From NCBI RefSeq assembly GCF_014651875.1, contig NZ_BMXS01000021.1, forward strand, positions 1-39,543: 39,543 bases of DNA, written 5' to 3'. Position 1 is the stretch's first letter; each line of letters opens with the position of its first letter. This document shows positions 1 through 15,647 of this stretch, one piece after another. A program made the translations under genes and the position numbers. The DNA comes from Litchfieldella qijiaojingensis. GTDB taxonomy: Bacteria; Pseudomonadota; Gammaproteobacteria; Pseudomonadales; Halomonadaceae. The notes beneath the pieces are model-generated. The model was not told the origin of the DNA and searched no databases. It saw only the letters and a list, made by a program, of their open reading frames with translations.

Positions 1-221
1 GGCGACGCTTTCGAGGCGCCTCCCATACGCTTAACTCACTCATGGTAGGTGTCCACTAAGGAATAGGTGGACACCTACCGTCATCGAAGTCGGGGCTCAG
101 CGGAAGGTGTGTTTACCGGACGCATACAGCGGGTCGAGTTTACCGCCACTTTGGTCGCGAACGTTCCCGGGCTTGACTTCCATCCGCTAGAATAGGGCTT
201 TTCCCGGTTGGGGCAATTGTC
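1..221. other. Gene-free left edge upstream of birA
   Basis: I see no credible gene here. The stretch holds the inverted repeat listed separately (44-79) and the birA leader. A TTGACT at 173-178 and a TAGAAT at 188-193 look like promoter boxes but are only 9 nt apart, so they cannot pair as a sigma70 promoter, and no good partner for either is visible. What lies to the left of the window is unknown. Confidence 0.6.
44..79. repeat. Perfect 13-bp inverted repeat
   Basis: The arm GGTAGGTGTCCAC at 44-56 is matched exactly by its reverse complement at 67-79 around a 10-nt AT-rich loop. No T-run follows on either strand, so it is not a typical intrinsic terminator. It could be a remnant of a mobile-element end, a REP-like element or an RNA hairpin trailing an upstream gene. 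The sequence does not decide between these. Confidence 0.7.
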
Positions 222-1202
222 ATGACCATCGGTGACCTGATTCGCTTGCTGAGCGATGGTGACTTCCACTCTGGCGAGCAGTTGGGGGAACGCCTTGGCG
301 TATCGCGAACGGCCATATGGAAGCAGCTCAAGAAACTTGAAGCCATGGATATTCCCCTTGAGGCAGTCAAGGGGCTGGGCTATCGATTGGCCGAGCCACT
401 CGAGCTGCTCGATGGGCCGTCGATCGTGTCTGGTTTGTCTCGTGACAGTCGGCGCCATTTGTCCAGGCTATTCGTCGAACAGGCCTTGCCGTCGACCAAC
501 CTGTATCTGCGCGAACGTTTTGAGCAGGGTGCTGGACATGGTGAGGTTTGCTTGGCCGAGAGCCAGAGCGCTGGCCGTGGGCGCCGTGGTCGCGGGTGGG
601 CCTGTCCTTGGGGGCATGGCGTGCTGCTGTCCATTGGATGGCGCTTCGAGAGCGGAGCAGCCGCTCTGGAAGGGTTGAGCCTTGCCGTGGGCGTCGCCGT
701 TGCCGAGGTGCTGGAACGTCATGGCATGCAGGTGGCATTGAAATGGCCTAACGATATCCTTGTTCAGCAGCAGCAAGGTTACGCCAAGCTGGCTGGTATC
801 TTGTTGGAAATCAGCGGTGATGTGGCAGGACCTTGCGAGGTGGTGGCCGGGTTGGGAATCAACATGTCGCTACCTGCGGCTATCCGCGCGCAAATCGATC
901 AACCTGTGGCGGCGGTGCATGACCGCCTGCCAGAGCTTTCCCGCAACCGGTTGGCATCCGAACTCGTCGAGGAGCTATTGCTGTTGTTGGCTCGTTTCGA
1001 GATTGAGGGGTTCGGCCCCTGGCAGTTCTCCTGGAACCGCCGAAATGCCCATGCGGGAAAGGTGGTGGAGATCAGTCAGGGGCAACGGCGTTATACCGCA
1101 GAAGTCGACAGCGTGGATGCGGCAGGAAACCTGCTGGTGCACACAAGCGCGGGTGTCGAGCGGCTTGCCGGCGGTGAAATCAGCTTGCGTGGTCGCTCAT
1201 GA
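222..1202 (+). CDS. birA: Bifunctional biotin-[acetyl-CoA-carboxylase] ligase / biotin operon repressor BirA
   Basis: This 326-residue protein activates biotin with ATP and attaches it to the carrier-protein lysine of acetyl-CoA carboxylase; the full-length form also represses biotin synthesis genes. Residues about 1-60 form a winged helix-turn-helix (LGVSRTAIWKQLKKL). The catalytic domain carries the biotinyl-AMP loop GRGRRGR at 118-124 and KWPND at 174-178, followed by KLAGILLE and GLGIN. A small SH3-like C-terminal domain ends the protein. The HTH implies a regulator as well as an enzyme, unlike short ligase-only forms. The ATG at 222 gives the usual length for the family (about 320). Its stop overlaps the coaX start (ATGA), so the two are co-translated. 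Confidence 0.96.
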   Translation: MTIGDLIRLLSDGDFHSGEQLGERLGVSRTAIWKQLKKLEAMDIPLEAVKGLGYRLAEPLELLDGPSIVSGLSRDSRRHLSRLFVEQALPSTNLYLRERFEQGAGHGEVCLAESQSAGRGRRGRGWACPWGHGVLLSIGWRFESGAAALEGLSLAVGVAVAEVLERHGMQVALKWPNDILVQQQQGYAKLAGILLEISGDVAGPCEVVAGLGINMSLPAAIRAQIDQPVAAVHDRLPELSRNRLASELVEELLLLLARFEIEGFGPWQFSWNRRNAHAGKVVEISQGQRRYTAEVDSVDAAGNLLVHTSAGVERLAGGEISLRGRS

Positions 1203-2038
1203 TCTTGGATCTCGACATCGGCAATACGCTGTCGAAATGGCGCCTCAAGGATACTGTCAGTAGCGAGATCCGTTCCCGAGGAGCCGTTTGGACGCGTGAA
1301 GAGTGGCGTCCGGGGTCGGATATACCCGACTTAGATGTGGTCGAGGCAGTGCGTATTTCCAGCGTTGCCCGACAGACAGTGCTGCGTGAAACGGTAGGGT
1401 TACTGCGTCGCCAGGTTGGGGCGGTATATGTGGCGCGCTCCACGGCCGAGGCATTGGGTGTGACCAATGGTTATGAAGACCCGGGGCGTTTGGGGGTGGA
1501 TCGCTGGATGGGTGCATTGGCCAGCTATCAGTTAGCGGGTGGCTGTTGCAGCGTGGATTGTGGCAGTGCAATCACCATCGATTTTGTCCTCCCGGGCGGT
1601 CGGCACTTGGGGGGATACATTTTGCCGGGGCTGCGTTTGATGAAAGAAAGCCTGCAGCTAGGGACGCGCAATGTGGCCATCGACCCGGACAGCGAAGCCG
1701 ATGAACTCCTGGCGCCAGGAAAGAATACGGTCGAGGCGGTCAATCATGGCATTTACATGGCGGCGGTCAGCGCCGTCAATCGCATCTATAGCGAGGTGTG
1801 CGATCGCGAGGGTGTAGCCCTGCCCTTGCTGTTGACCGGTGGCGACGCCCGGGTCGTATCACGAGGGATTCGCGTGCCTCACGCGGTGTGGCCGGATATG
1901 GTCTATGGCGGACTGGAAGCCTGCTTTCCGCTGACCGTGGCTGAGCGCGCAGGGCGAATGTCGGGAGCGCCTCGGGTGCCGGCCCCGGTGGCGCTGGAAA
2001 AAATTCGCGCCGGGCTTGCATTCTCCACGCTGCTTTGA
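1199..2038 (+). CDS. coaX: Type III pantothenate kinase
   Basis: This 279-residue cytoplasmic enzyme phosphorylates pantothenate in the first step of coenzyme A synthesis. It belongs to the ASKHA-fold type III kinases, which are not feedback-inhibited by CoA, unlike E. coli CoaA. The N-terminal phosphate loop DIGNT is at residues 6-10. The GVDRW motif at 99-103 holds the catalytic aspartate (D101), followed by VDCGSAITID (119-128) and GGYILPG (138-144). The start overlaps the birA stop by 4 nt. The birA-coaX pairing replaces the birA-coaA pair of enterics. No terminator is obvious between its stop and the tRNA promoter at 2104. Confidence 0.95.
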   Translation: MILDLDIGNTLSKWRLKDTVSSEIRSRGAVWTREEWRPGSDIPDLDVVEAVRISSVARQTVLRETVGLLRRQVGAVYVARSTAEALGVTNGYEDPGRLGVDRWMGALASYQLAGGCCSVDCGSAITIDFVLPGGRHLGGYILPGLRLMKESLQLGTRNVAIDPDSEADELLAPGKNTVEAVNHGIYMAAVSAVNRIYSEVCDREGVALPLLLTGGDARVVSRGIRVPHAVWPDMVYGGLEACFPLTVAERAGRMSGAPRVPAPVALEKIRAGLAFSTLL

Positions 2039-2103
2039 CACAATTTCGCGCGTTCGCAGCGGGTGAGCCGCCGGGAATGATCTCGGAAAGTCAGGATAAA
2101 CGC

Positions 2104-2131
2104 TTGACAGTGCTGTGAAAAGCGGTAGACT
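2104..2131 (+). promoter_or_regulatory. Sigma70 promoter of the tRNA-Gly/tRNA-Thr unit
   Basis: A consensus -35 TTGACA (2104-2109) and a -10 TAGACT (2126-2131) are separated by 16 nt and lie about 60 bp before tRNA-Gly. The GC-rich stretch just after the -10 is compatible with a stringent-response discriminator, which is an inference. Confidence 0.7.
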
Positions 2132-2191
2132 GAGCCGCCAGTTGGAGATTTGCCGAGACGCTTTTGCTGGTTCGGCTGCAGGAGTGGGTAG

Positions 2192-2265
<74 letters not shown>

Positions 2266-2285
2266 AATCTTGCTATGCGTGTTAT

Positions 2286-2360
2286 GCTCATGTAGCTCAG
2301 GGGTAGAGCACACCCTTGGTAAGGGTGAGGTCGACGGTTCAAATCCGTCCATGAGCTCCA
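2286..2360 (+). tRNA. tRNA-Thr (anticodon GGU)
   Basis: The 75-nt cloverleaf has acceptor arms GCTCATG (2286-2292) and CATGAGC (2350-2356), with CCA encoded at 2358-2360. The anticodon loop contains TTGGTAA, giving anticodon GGT, which reads ACC and ACU. It resembles E. coli thrT. A terminator follows after only 5 nt, whereas tufB follows this tRNA in E. coli. Confidence 0.97.
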
Positions 2361-2365
2361 ATTTG

Positions 2366-2396
2366 AAAAGGCGAGCACACTGCTCGCCTTTTCTCT
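2366..2396 (+). terminator. Intrinsic terminator of the Gly-Thr tRNA unit
   Basis: A perfect 12-bp stem, AAAAGGCGAGCA (2366-2377) pairing with 2381-2392, has a 3-nt loop and runs into a T/C-rich tract. It separates the first two tRNAs from tRNA-Trp and secE. Confidence 0.9.
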
Positions 2397-2414
2397 TTCC
2401 CGGCTCTGTCGGGG

Positions 2415-2443
2415 TTGTCAGTCGGGTGTTCATTCGCTATGAT
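2415..2443 (+). promoter_or_regulatory. Sigma70 promoter of tRNA-Trp-secE-nusG
   Basis: A -35 TTGTCA (2415-2420) and a -10 TATGAT (2438-2443) are separated by an ideal 17 nt, about 54 bp upstream of tRNA-Trp. No convincing terminator stands between the tRNA and secE, so the protein genes are probably expressed from here too. Confidence 0.75.
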
Positions 2444-2496
2444 AGCGCCCGCTGTTGCGTAGGTTGCCTGCAAAGGGCGTGCGCAAGTGTTGTTAC

Positions 2497-2572
<76 letters not shown>

Positions 2573-2644
2573 GTCTTCCCCAGGCTGGCTGGATCTTTTA
2601 TACTGTCTTGTTTCGATTGCTGCACCCTGAGGAGTCTCGTTTTC

Positions 2645-3013
2645 ATGAAACATAACGCCGAGGTGCAGGAGTCGCGCCACGACGGGCTCAAGTGGGCGGT
2701 TGTCGTCACTCTCCTGGTGATTGCTGTTGTCGGTAACTCCTATTTTTCCGACCAGGCTATCCTCTATCGTGTGCTGGGTGTGGTGGCAGTGTGCGCTTTG
2801 GCCGCCGTGGTGGCGTTGACTACCGCCAAGGGGCGTAGTCTGGTTGAGCTGGCTCGCAGTGCGCGCAAGGAGATCCAGCGCGTCGTGTGGCCAACTCGCC
2901 CGGAAACTGTGCAGACCACCGCCATCGTGCTGGTGGCTGTGCTGGTGGTTGGCCTCATACTATGGCTGATCGACACCCTTCTTGGCTGGGCGATGTCCGG
3001 CGTCATTGGTTAG
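2645..3013 (+). CDS. secE: Preprotein translocase subunit SecE
   Basis: This 122-residue inner-membrane protein clamps SecY in the SecYEG channel. It is the long three-helix gammaproteobacterial form: membrane segments are visible at about 16-32, 42-60 and 91-115. The conserved amphipathic motif [12 protein letters not shown] (76-87) precedes the last, essential helix. I chose the ATG at 2645 because an upstream in-frame start would run through tRNA-Trp, and a GAGGAG ribosome-binding site sits at about 2629. It lies 8 nt from nusG and shares its transcript. Its partner secY is at 28366 in this window. Confidence 0.95.
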   Translation: MKHNAEVQESRHDGLKWAVVVTLLVIAVVGNSYFSDQAILYRVLGVVAVCALAAVVALTTAKGRSLVELARSARKEIQRVVWPTRPETVQTTAIVLVAVLVVGLILWLIDTLLGWAMSGVIG

Positions 3014-3021
3014 GAGATTCC

Positions 3022-3555
3022 ATGTCCAAGCGATGGTATGTCGTGCATGCCTATTCAGGCTTCGAGAAGCATGTCATGCGCTCGCTCATCGAGCGCGTGA
3101 AGATGTATGGCATGGAAGAGCGCTTTGGCGAGATTCTGGTGCCTACCGAAGAAGTCGTCGAGATGCGTGACGGCAAGCGCCGCAAGAGTGAGCGCAAGTT
3201 CTACCCCGGCTACGTGTTGGTCGAGATGGAAATGGATGACGCGACCTGGCATCTGGTCAATGAGACGCCCCGTGTCATGGGCTTCATTGGCGGGACCAAG
3301 GAGAAGCCGGCCCCGATCACTCAGAAAGAGGCTGATGCGATCCTTCGTCGCGTTCAAGATGGTAGTGACAAGCCGCGACCCAAGACCGTGTTCGAGCCGG
3401 GACAGTCCGTGCGTGTCATCGATGGTCCCTTCGCCGACTTCAATGGTGTCGTCGAAGAGGTCAATTACGACAAGAGCCGCCTGCAGGTCAGCGTGCTGAT
3501 TTTCGGTCGCGCAACGCCTGTCGAGCTGGAGTTTTCCCAGGTCGAGAAAGAGTGA
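3022..3555 (+). CDS. nusG: Transcription termination/antitermination factor NusG
   Basis: NusG (177 aa) binds the clamp of RNA polymerase to suppress pausing. It also links the polymerase to Rho or to ribosomal protein S10 (rpsJ, 19157). The NGN domain fills residues 1-115, with [11 protein letters not shown] at 5-15 and the hallmark [10 protein letters not shown] at 60-69. A KOW domain follows, starting near [17 protein letters not shown] (124-140). The ATG at 3022 is preceded by an AGGAG at 3012-3016 and gives a length close to E. coli NusG (181). It is co-transcribed with secE. Confidence 0.96.
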   Translation: MSKRWYVVHAYSGFEKHVMRSLIERVKMYGMEERFGEILVPTEEVVEMRDGKRRKSERKFYPGYVLVEMEMDDATWHLVNETPRVMGFIGGTKEKPAPITQKEADAILRRVQDGSDKPRPKTVFEPGQSVRVIDGPFADFNGVVEEVNYDKSRLQVSVLIFGRATPVELEFSQVEKE

Positions 3556-3596
3556 GTTCAGGCCTGGCATGAGGTTTATCGCTCGAGTCGCGTAAG

Positions 3597-3650
3597 CGGC
3601 TCGTTTAACCCGGGGAGCCGAAAGGCGCTACTACCCAACTGGAGTCCATC
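3597..3650 (+). promoter_or_regulatory. Candidate L1-binding leader of rplK-rplA
   Basis: A 6-bp stem CGGCTC (3597-3602) / GAGCCG (3615-3620) is followed by AAAGGCGCTACTACCC and the rplK ribosome-binding site (ACTGGAG). As I recall it, the E. coli L11 leader has a similar GGGAG...AAAGGCG...ACCCAACTGGAG layout, where L1 binds and represses its own operon. Assignment is by similarity of arrangement, so it is tentative. Confidence 0.4.
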
Positions 3651-4082
3651 ATGGCCAAGAAAGTACAGGCTTATATCAAGCTGCAAGTTGCAGCGGGTAA
3701 AGCCAATCCGAGTCCCCCCGTCGGCCCCGCGCTGGGTCAGCACGGTGTCAATATCATGGAGTTCTGCAAGGCCTTCAATGCGGCAACTCAGGAAATTGAG
3801 CCGGGTCTGCCGACACCGGTGGTGATCACTGTCTACTCCGACCGTAGTTTCACCTTTGTCACCAAGACGCCACCTGCGGCTGTCCTGCTGAAGAAGGCTG
3901 CTGGCATCAAGTCCGGCTCAGGTGAGCCGAACAAGAAGAAGGTCGGCACCGTCACTCGCGCGCAGCTCGAGGAGATCGCCAAGACCAAGGAGCCGGATCT
4001 CACGGCCGCCGATCTTGATGCTGCCGTGCGTACCATCGCTGGTAGTGCCCGTAGCATGGGCCTCAACGTGGAGGGCCTCTGA
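3651..4082 (+). CDS. rplK: 50S ribosomal protein L11
   Basis: L11 (143 aa; E. coli 142) forms the GTPase-associated centre stalk base on 23S rRNA. It is needed for RelA-dependent stringent signalling. The N-terminal domain with the proline-rich [23 protein letters not shown] segment (about 20-42) is the thiostrepton/micrococcin contact region. The C-terminal rRNA-binding domain contains [23 protein letters not shown] and ends [12 protein letters not shown]. The start has an ACTGGAG ribosome-binding site. rplA begins 2 nt after the stop, so translation is coupled and L1 probably controls both genes. Confidence 0.97.
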   Translation: MAKKVQAYIKLQVAAGKANPSPPVGPALGQHGVNIMEFCKAFNAATQEIEPGLPTPVVITVYSDRSFTFVTKTPPAAVLLKKAAGIKSGSGEPNKKKVGTVTRAQLEEIAKTKEPDLTAADLDAAVRTIAGSARSMGLNVEGL

Positions 4083-4084
4083 TC

Positions 4085-4777
4085 ATGGCTAAATTGTCCA
4101 AGCGCGCTCAGATGATCCGCGAAAAGGTCGATGCCTCCAAGGTCTACTCCATCGATGAAGCCGTCGCTCTGCTTGCCGAGATTTCCAAGGTCAACTTCAA
4201 GGAGTCTCTGGACGTTGCCATCAATCTTGGCGTCGATCCGCGGAAATCCGATCAAGTCGTGCGTGGCGCTACCGTGATGCCCAATGGTACCGGTAAGGAT
4301 GTGCGTGTGGCCGTATTTACCCAAGGCGCCAATGCCGATGCCGCTAAGGAAGCCGGTGCTGACATCGTCGGCATGGATGACTTGGCCGAGCAGGTCAAGA
4401 AAGGGCAGCTCGACTTCGACGTGGTCATTGCTTCGCCGGATGCGATGCGTGTCGTCGGCCAGTTGGGTCAGATCCTTGGCCCACGTGGCCTGATGCCGAA
4501 CCCCAAGGTCGGTACCGTGACGCCCGATGTGGCGACCGCGGTCAAGAACGCCAAGGCGGGTCAGGTACGCTTCCGTACCGACAAGAACGGTATCATTCAT
4601 ACCACCTTGGGTAAGGTCGACTTCGATGCGGCTGCCATTCGCGGCAACCTGGAGGCGCTGGTAAACGATCTGAAGAAGCTCAAGCCGAGCACTTCCAAGG
4701 GTGTTTACTTCAAGAAAATGACCCTGTCCACTACCATGGGTCCGGGTCTTACCGTCGATCACAGCGCTTTTGTGTGA
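4085..4777 (+). CDS. rplA: 50S ribosomal protein L1
   Basis: L1 (230 aa; E. coli 234) builds the mobile L1 stalk at the ribosomal E site, which guides deacylated tRNA out. In E. coli it also represses the L11-L1 mRNA. The signature [22 protein letters not shown] is at about residues 129-150. Two alpha/beta domains are formed by discontinuous chain segments. The C-terminus [19 protein letters not shown] is typical. A 274-nt RNA leader separates it from rplJ. Confidence 0.97.
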   Translation: MAKLSKRAQMIREKVDASKVYSIDEAVALLAEISKVNFKESLDVAINLGVDPRKSDQVVRGATVMPNGTGKDVRVAVFTQGANADAAKEAGADIVGMDDLAEQVKKGQLDFDVVIASPDAMRVVGQLGQILGPRGLMPNPKVGTVTPDVATAVKNAKAGQVRFRTDKNGIIHTTLGKVDFDAAAIRGNLEALVNDLKKLKPSTSKGVYFKKMTLSTTMGPGLTVDHSAFV

Positions 4778-4801
4778 TTGATGGGTAATAAGCAGTAACT
4801 T

Positions 4802-5051
4802 TGCGGTCCCCGTGCGCTGTTTCGACAAGTGCAGGCGGGGCACCGTCAAAGACCGCAGGTGCCGCCCTGCTTTTGGAAGGGCGGCTTAATCTACCCTCCG
4901 GGGAATGCCTGCGCAGATGGTGTGGCCGCCAGTGCGCTGGTGTGCACCATCACCCAAGAGTCCTTCGCCACGTGGTGAAGGGCAGATGGTAACCACCGGG
5001 GTTTGCAGTGTATTCGTTACGCAGCCGCCCCGGCACGAAGGAGTGAACACA
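4802..5051 (+). promoter_or_regulatory. rplJ leader: candidate L10(L12)4 autoregulatory RNA
   Basis: This non-coding stretch is rich in pairing. TGCGGTC (4802-4808) can pair with GACCGCA (4851-4857). GCCGCCCT (4861-4868) pairs with 4878-4885. GATGGTG (4916-4922) pairs with CACCATC (4945-4951) around an inner CCAG/CTGG hairpin. A GC-rich 8-bp hairpin lies at 4962-4981. Position and branching fit the r-protein L10 leader family, in which the L10-L12 complex binds its own mRNA. I see no good sigma70 promoter in it. Confidence 0.55.
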
Positions 5052-5555
5052 GTGGCACTAGCTCTCGAAGGCAAGAAGGCAATCGTTGCCGAGGTCAGTG
5101 AAGCCGCCAAGGACGCTCTCTCCGTCGTAGTTGCCGATTCTCGCGGTGTGGCCGTTGGTGCAATGACCGATTTGCGCAAACAGGCTCGCGAGAATGGCGT
5201 GCAGATCCGTGTTGTCCGCAACACATTGGCACGCCGCGCCCTGTCAGGTACTCCTTGGGAGTGCCTGGACGAGACTTTCTCGGGTCCGACGATGTTGGCT
5301 TTCTCCTATGAGCATCCGGGTGCTGCCGCCCGCCTGTTCAAGGAATTTGCCAAGACGCAGAAGGACTTCGAAGTCAAGGCGTTGGCCTATGAAGGTGAGT
5401 TCATTCCGGCGTCCGATCTTGACCGGCTGGCAACCCTGCCGACGTACGATGAGGCGATCGCCAAGCTGATGTCCGTCATGAAGGAAGCTTCTGCCGGCAA
5501 GTTGGTTCGTACCCTCGCCGCGTTGCGCGACCAGAAGCAGGAACAAGCCGCCTGA
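5052..5555 (+). CDS. rplJ: 50S ribosomal protein L10
   Basis: L10 (167 aa; E. coli 165) anchors L7/L12 dimers to the ribosomal stalk base beside L11. The N-terminal rRNA-binding domain begins [32 protein letters not shown], with [12 protein letters not shown] near residues 54-65. The C-terminal helix that carries L12 dimers follows [25 protein letters not shown] chose the GTG at 5052: an AAGGAG lies about 8 nt upstream, and the protein then starts at the conserved ALALEGK. Longer in-frame starts would extend into the structured leader. It is followed by rplL. Confidence 0.95.
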   Translation: MALALEGKKAIVAEVSEAAKDALSVVVADSRGVAVGAMTDLRKQARENGVQIRVVRNTLARRALSGTPWECLDETFSGPTMLAFSYEHPGAAARLFKEFAKTQKDFEVKALAYEGEFIPASDLDRLATLPTYDEAIAKLMSVMKEASAGKLVRTLAALRDQKQEQAA

Positions 5556-5648
5556 GCGGCGGAAGATTGCTTCGGCGCACCGCGCTACTGATACACCGAG
5601 CCCTTGCCCTTCAGGCTGCAAGGCTCCGCAAAGTTTAGGAATACGAAA

Positions 5649-6017
5649 ATGGCACTGACCAAAGAAGACATCATCAACGCCGTCGCCGACATGTCCGTGA
5701 TGGAAGTCGCTGAGCTGGTTTCTGCGATGGAAGAGAAGTTCGGCGTTTCCGCTGCTGCCGCCGTCGTGGCTGGTCCGGCTGCCGCTGGCGAAGTCGCCGA
5801 AGAACAGACCGAGTTCGACCTGGTGCTGACCGCCGCTGGCGACAAGAAGGTCAACGTGATCAAGGTGGTTCGTGAGATCACTGGCTTGGGTCTGAAGGAA
5901 GCCAAGGGTGCCGTCGACGGCGCGCCGGCGACCATCAAGGAAGCTATGTCCAAGGACGACGCCGAAGCAGCAAAGAAGAAGCTGGAAGAAGCCGGCGCAT
6001 CTGTGGAGCTCAAGTAA
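5649..6017 (+). CDS. rplL: 50S ribosomal protein L7/L12
   Basis: L7/L12 (122 aa; E. coli 121) is the multicopy stalk protein that recruits and stimulates EF-G, EF-Tu and other translational GTPases. The N-terminal dimerisation domain occupies 1-32. A flexible Ala/Gly/Pro hinge ([18 protein letters not shown]) follows at about 35-52. The C-terminal factor-binding domain contains [28 protein letters not shown] chose the ATG at 5649 for the conserved MALTKEDI start; an upstream in-frame start has no support. It is co-transcribed with rplJ, and an attenuator-like hairpin follows. Confidence 0.96.
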   Translation: MALTKEDIINAVADMSVMEVAELVSAMEEKFGVSAAAAVVAGPAAAGEVAEEQTEFDLVLTAAGDKKVNVIKVVREITGLGLKEAKGAVDGAPATIKEAMSKDDAEAAKKKLEEAGASVELK

Positions 6018-6143
6018 CCCTTGGGTCCTGGGGCTTCACGCGCTGCGTAAGCTTCCACGGCTGGTGGCGGGATGTCCGCTGCCGGCCTTTTTCTGTTGCT
6101 ACTAGCCGGCGGGCCATCGTGGTCTGTCCGCTAGCCGAATTCC

Positions 6144-6175
6144 GACGGCGAGCCCTCCCGAGGGGGCTTGCCGTC
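6144..6175 (+). promoter_or_regulatory. rplL-rpoB intercistronic hairpin (attenuator / RNase III-like)
   Basis: GACGGC (6144-6149) pairs with GCCGTC (6170-6175), and the stem continues through G-U and G-C pairs toward a CCTCCCGAGG-like tip. Only weak T content follows. E. coli has a partial terminator and an RNase III cut site in the same 200-300 nt gap, which sets the ratio of ribosomal proteins to polymerase. The equivalence is inferred from position. Confidence 0.5.
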
Positions 6176-6253
6176 AGCGCCTGACGGAGTCGCATCCGTC
6201 CGGTGGCGCCGACACGCATCGGTCACCCATGGTGAACAAGCTGGGGAATACAG

Positions 6254-10330
<4,077 letters not shown>

Positions 10331-10339
10331 GAGCCTCCC

Positions 10340-14557
<4,218 letters not shown>

Positions 14558-14572
14558 ACCGGCCGCCACCTC

Positions 14573-14596
14573 GGCCGGCGCCTCCGCGCCGGCCTT
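14573..14596 (+). terminator. Hairpin after rpoC, possible terminator
   Basis: A perfect 9-bp stem GGCCGGCGC (14573-14581) / GCGCCGGCC (14586-14594) has a CTCC loop. Only two T residues follow, and they already belong to the next -35 box, so termination may be partial or Rho-assisted. Confidence 0.45.
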
Positions 14597-14624
14597 GACG
14601 GCGATCGTGACGAGACAGTAGAAT
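14595..14624 (+). promoter_or_regulatory. Sigma70 promoter of the str operon
   Basis: A -35 TTGACG (14595-14600) and a -10 TAGAAT (14619-14624) are spaced 18 nt apart, about 80 bp upstream of rpsL. The -35 starts at the end of the rpoC hairpin. It probably drives rpsL-rpsG-fusA-tuf. Confidence 0.75.
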
Positions 14625-14704
14625 GCGCAGCCTTTAATAGTGGGGTGGGTGTGCCCACGCCCACTGCAAAAGGCCAAGGCAACCATTGGAGTCAGCTACA
14701 GACC

Positions 14705-14976
14705 ATGGCAACGATCAATCAGCTCGTGCGCAAGCCGCGCAAGCGCCGCCTCGCCAAGAGCGACGTGCCGGCGCTGCAGGCCTGCCCGCAGAAGCGCGGC
14801 GTTTGCACCCGCGTATACACCACCACCCCTAAAAAGCCCAACTCGGCGCTGCGGAAGGTATGCCGCGTGCGCTTGACCAATGGCTACGAGGTGTGCGCGG
14901 CGCTTTGGACACCTCCGGCGTGCAGAACCGCAAGCAGGGCCGCTCCAAGTACGGAACCAAGCGCCCCAAGGCCTAA
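14705..14976 (+). pseudogene. rpsL: 30S ribosomal protein S12, internally deleted and frameshifted
   Basis: S12 sits in the decoding centre, controls accuracy, and is normally about 124 aa. The ATG at 14705 starts a perfect S12 through Val63 (TNGYEV, ending 14893). The next recognisable S12 residues, [27 protein letters not shown] with a TAA at 14974-14976, begin at 14893 in another frame. By codon arithmetic against E. coli S12, about 103 bp are missing (34 codons plus 1 nt). These cover residues 64-97: the SYIGGEGHNLQEHS strand, the GGRVKDLPG loop, and the Asp modified by RimO. The streptomycin-site lysine in TTPKKPNS is present. As written, the frame runs out of phase to 15118, into rpsG. 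An assembly error is at least as likely as a true lesion. Confidence 0.93.
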
Positions 14977-15110
14977 GGCCAGGGTCGCTCAGATACTGAA
15001 TCGCAACGGTCAGATAAGAGTAAGGTCGAGCGTCGCCCGAGGATGCATTGTCAAATCGGAGGCGGGAGTCTCGAGTTTACCTGAAGGACCCTTTTACCTG
15101 AGGGCTTATC
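14977..15110 (+). promoter_or_regulatory. rpsL-rpsG intercistronic region, candidate S7 control site
   Basis: No gene is visible in these 134 nt. In E. coli the rpsL-rpsG spacer of about 100 nt folds into the target through which S7 represses its operon. The position and length here fit, but I could not confirm the fold. Confidence 0.3.
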
Positions 15111-15581
15111 ATGCCTAGAAGAAGAGTTGCTGCTAAACGTGAAATCCTTCCGGATCCGAAGTTCGGAAGTGAGCGCCTGGCGAAGTTCATGAACCACCTG
15201 ATGGTCAGTGGCAAGAAGTCCGTAGCTGAGCGCATCGTCTACGGTGCGCTGGATAGGGTTGCCGAGCGTAGCAAGGAAGAGCCACTGGAGATCTTCGACA
15301 AGGCGTTGGAGTCCATCCAGCCGATGGTCGAGGTCAAGTCTCGCCGTGTCGGTGGTGCCACCTACCAGGTGCCTGTGGAAGTCCGTCCCTCTCGTCGTCA
15401 GGCGCTGGCCATGCGCTGGCTGGTGGATGCCGCCCGCAACCGTGGTGAGAAGACCATGGTGCAACGTTTGGCCGGCGAGATGCTCGATGCCTCCGAAGGT
15501 AAGGGCGCCGCGGTCAAGAAGCGCGAAGATGTGCACCGTATGGCGGAGGCCAACAAGGCCTTCTCGCACTACCGCTTCTAA
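15111..15581 (+). CDS. rpsG: 30S ribosomal protein S7
   Basis: S7 (156 aa) nucleates assembly of the 30S head, contacts the E-site tRNA and, in E. coli, represses the str operon translationally. The start [21 protein letters not shown] and the rRNA-binding segment [32 protein letters not shown] (about 72-103) are intact. The C-terminus [20 protein letters not shown] is complete. If the frameshifted rpsL frame is translated as written, it would end at 15118, inside the first codons of rpsG, disturbing the normal coupling. Confidence 0.97.
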   Translation: MPRRRVAAKREILPDPKFGSERLAKFMNHLMVSGKKSVAERIVYGALDRVAERSKEEPLEIFDKALESIQPMVEVKSRRVGGATYQVPVEVRPSRRQALAMRWLVDAARNRGEKTMVQRLAGEMLDASEGKGAAVKKREDVHRMAEANKAFSHYRF

Positions 15582-15647
15582 CGCCGACTTCCATCAACGA
15601 GGCGCTGGTTGCAATGGCCGCGCCTCCAACCAATGGGGAATTCCATC

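Noticed and set aside
173..193. TTGACT and TAGAAT upstream of birA as a promoter
   Set aside because: The boxes are only 9 nt apart, too close for sigma70 recognition as a pair.
4801..4992. Small 63-codon plus-strand frame in the rplJ leader
   Set aside because: It has no ribosome-binding site or family match and lies over strong RNA pairing expected of an L10 leader.
14645..15118. 157-codon continuous frame read as an intact rpsL with a novel C-terminus
   Set aside because: After residue 63 the frame is unrelated to S12, while the true S12 end is readable in another frame, so it is a frameshift, not a new domain.
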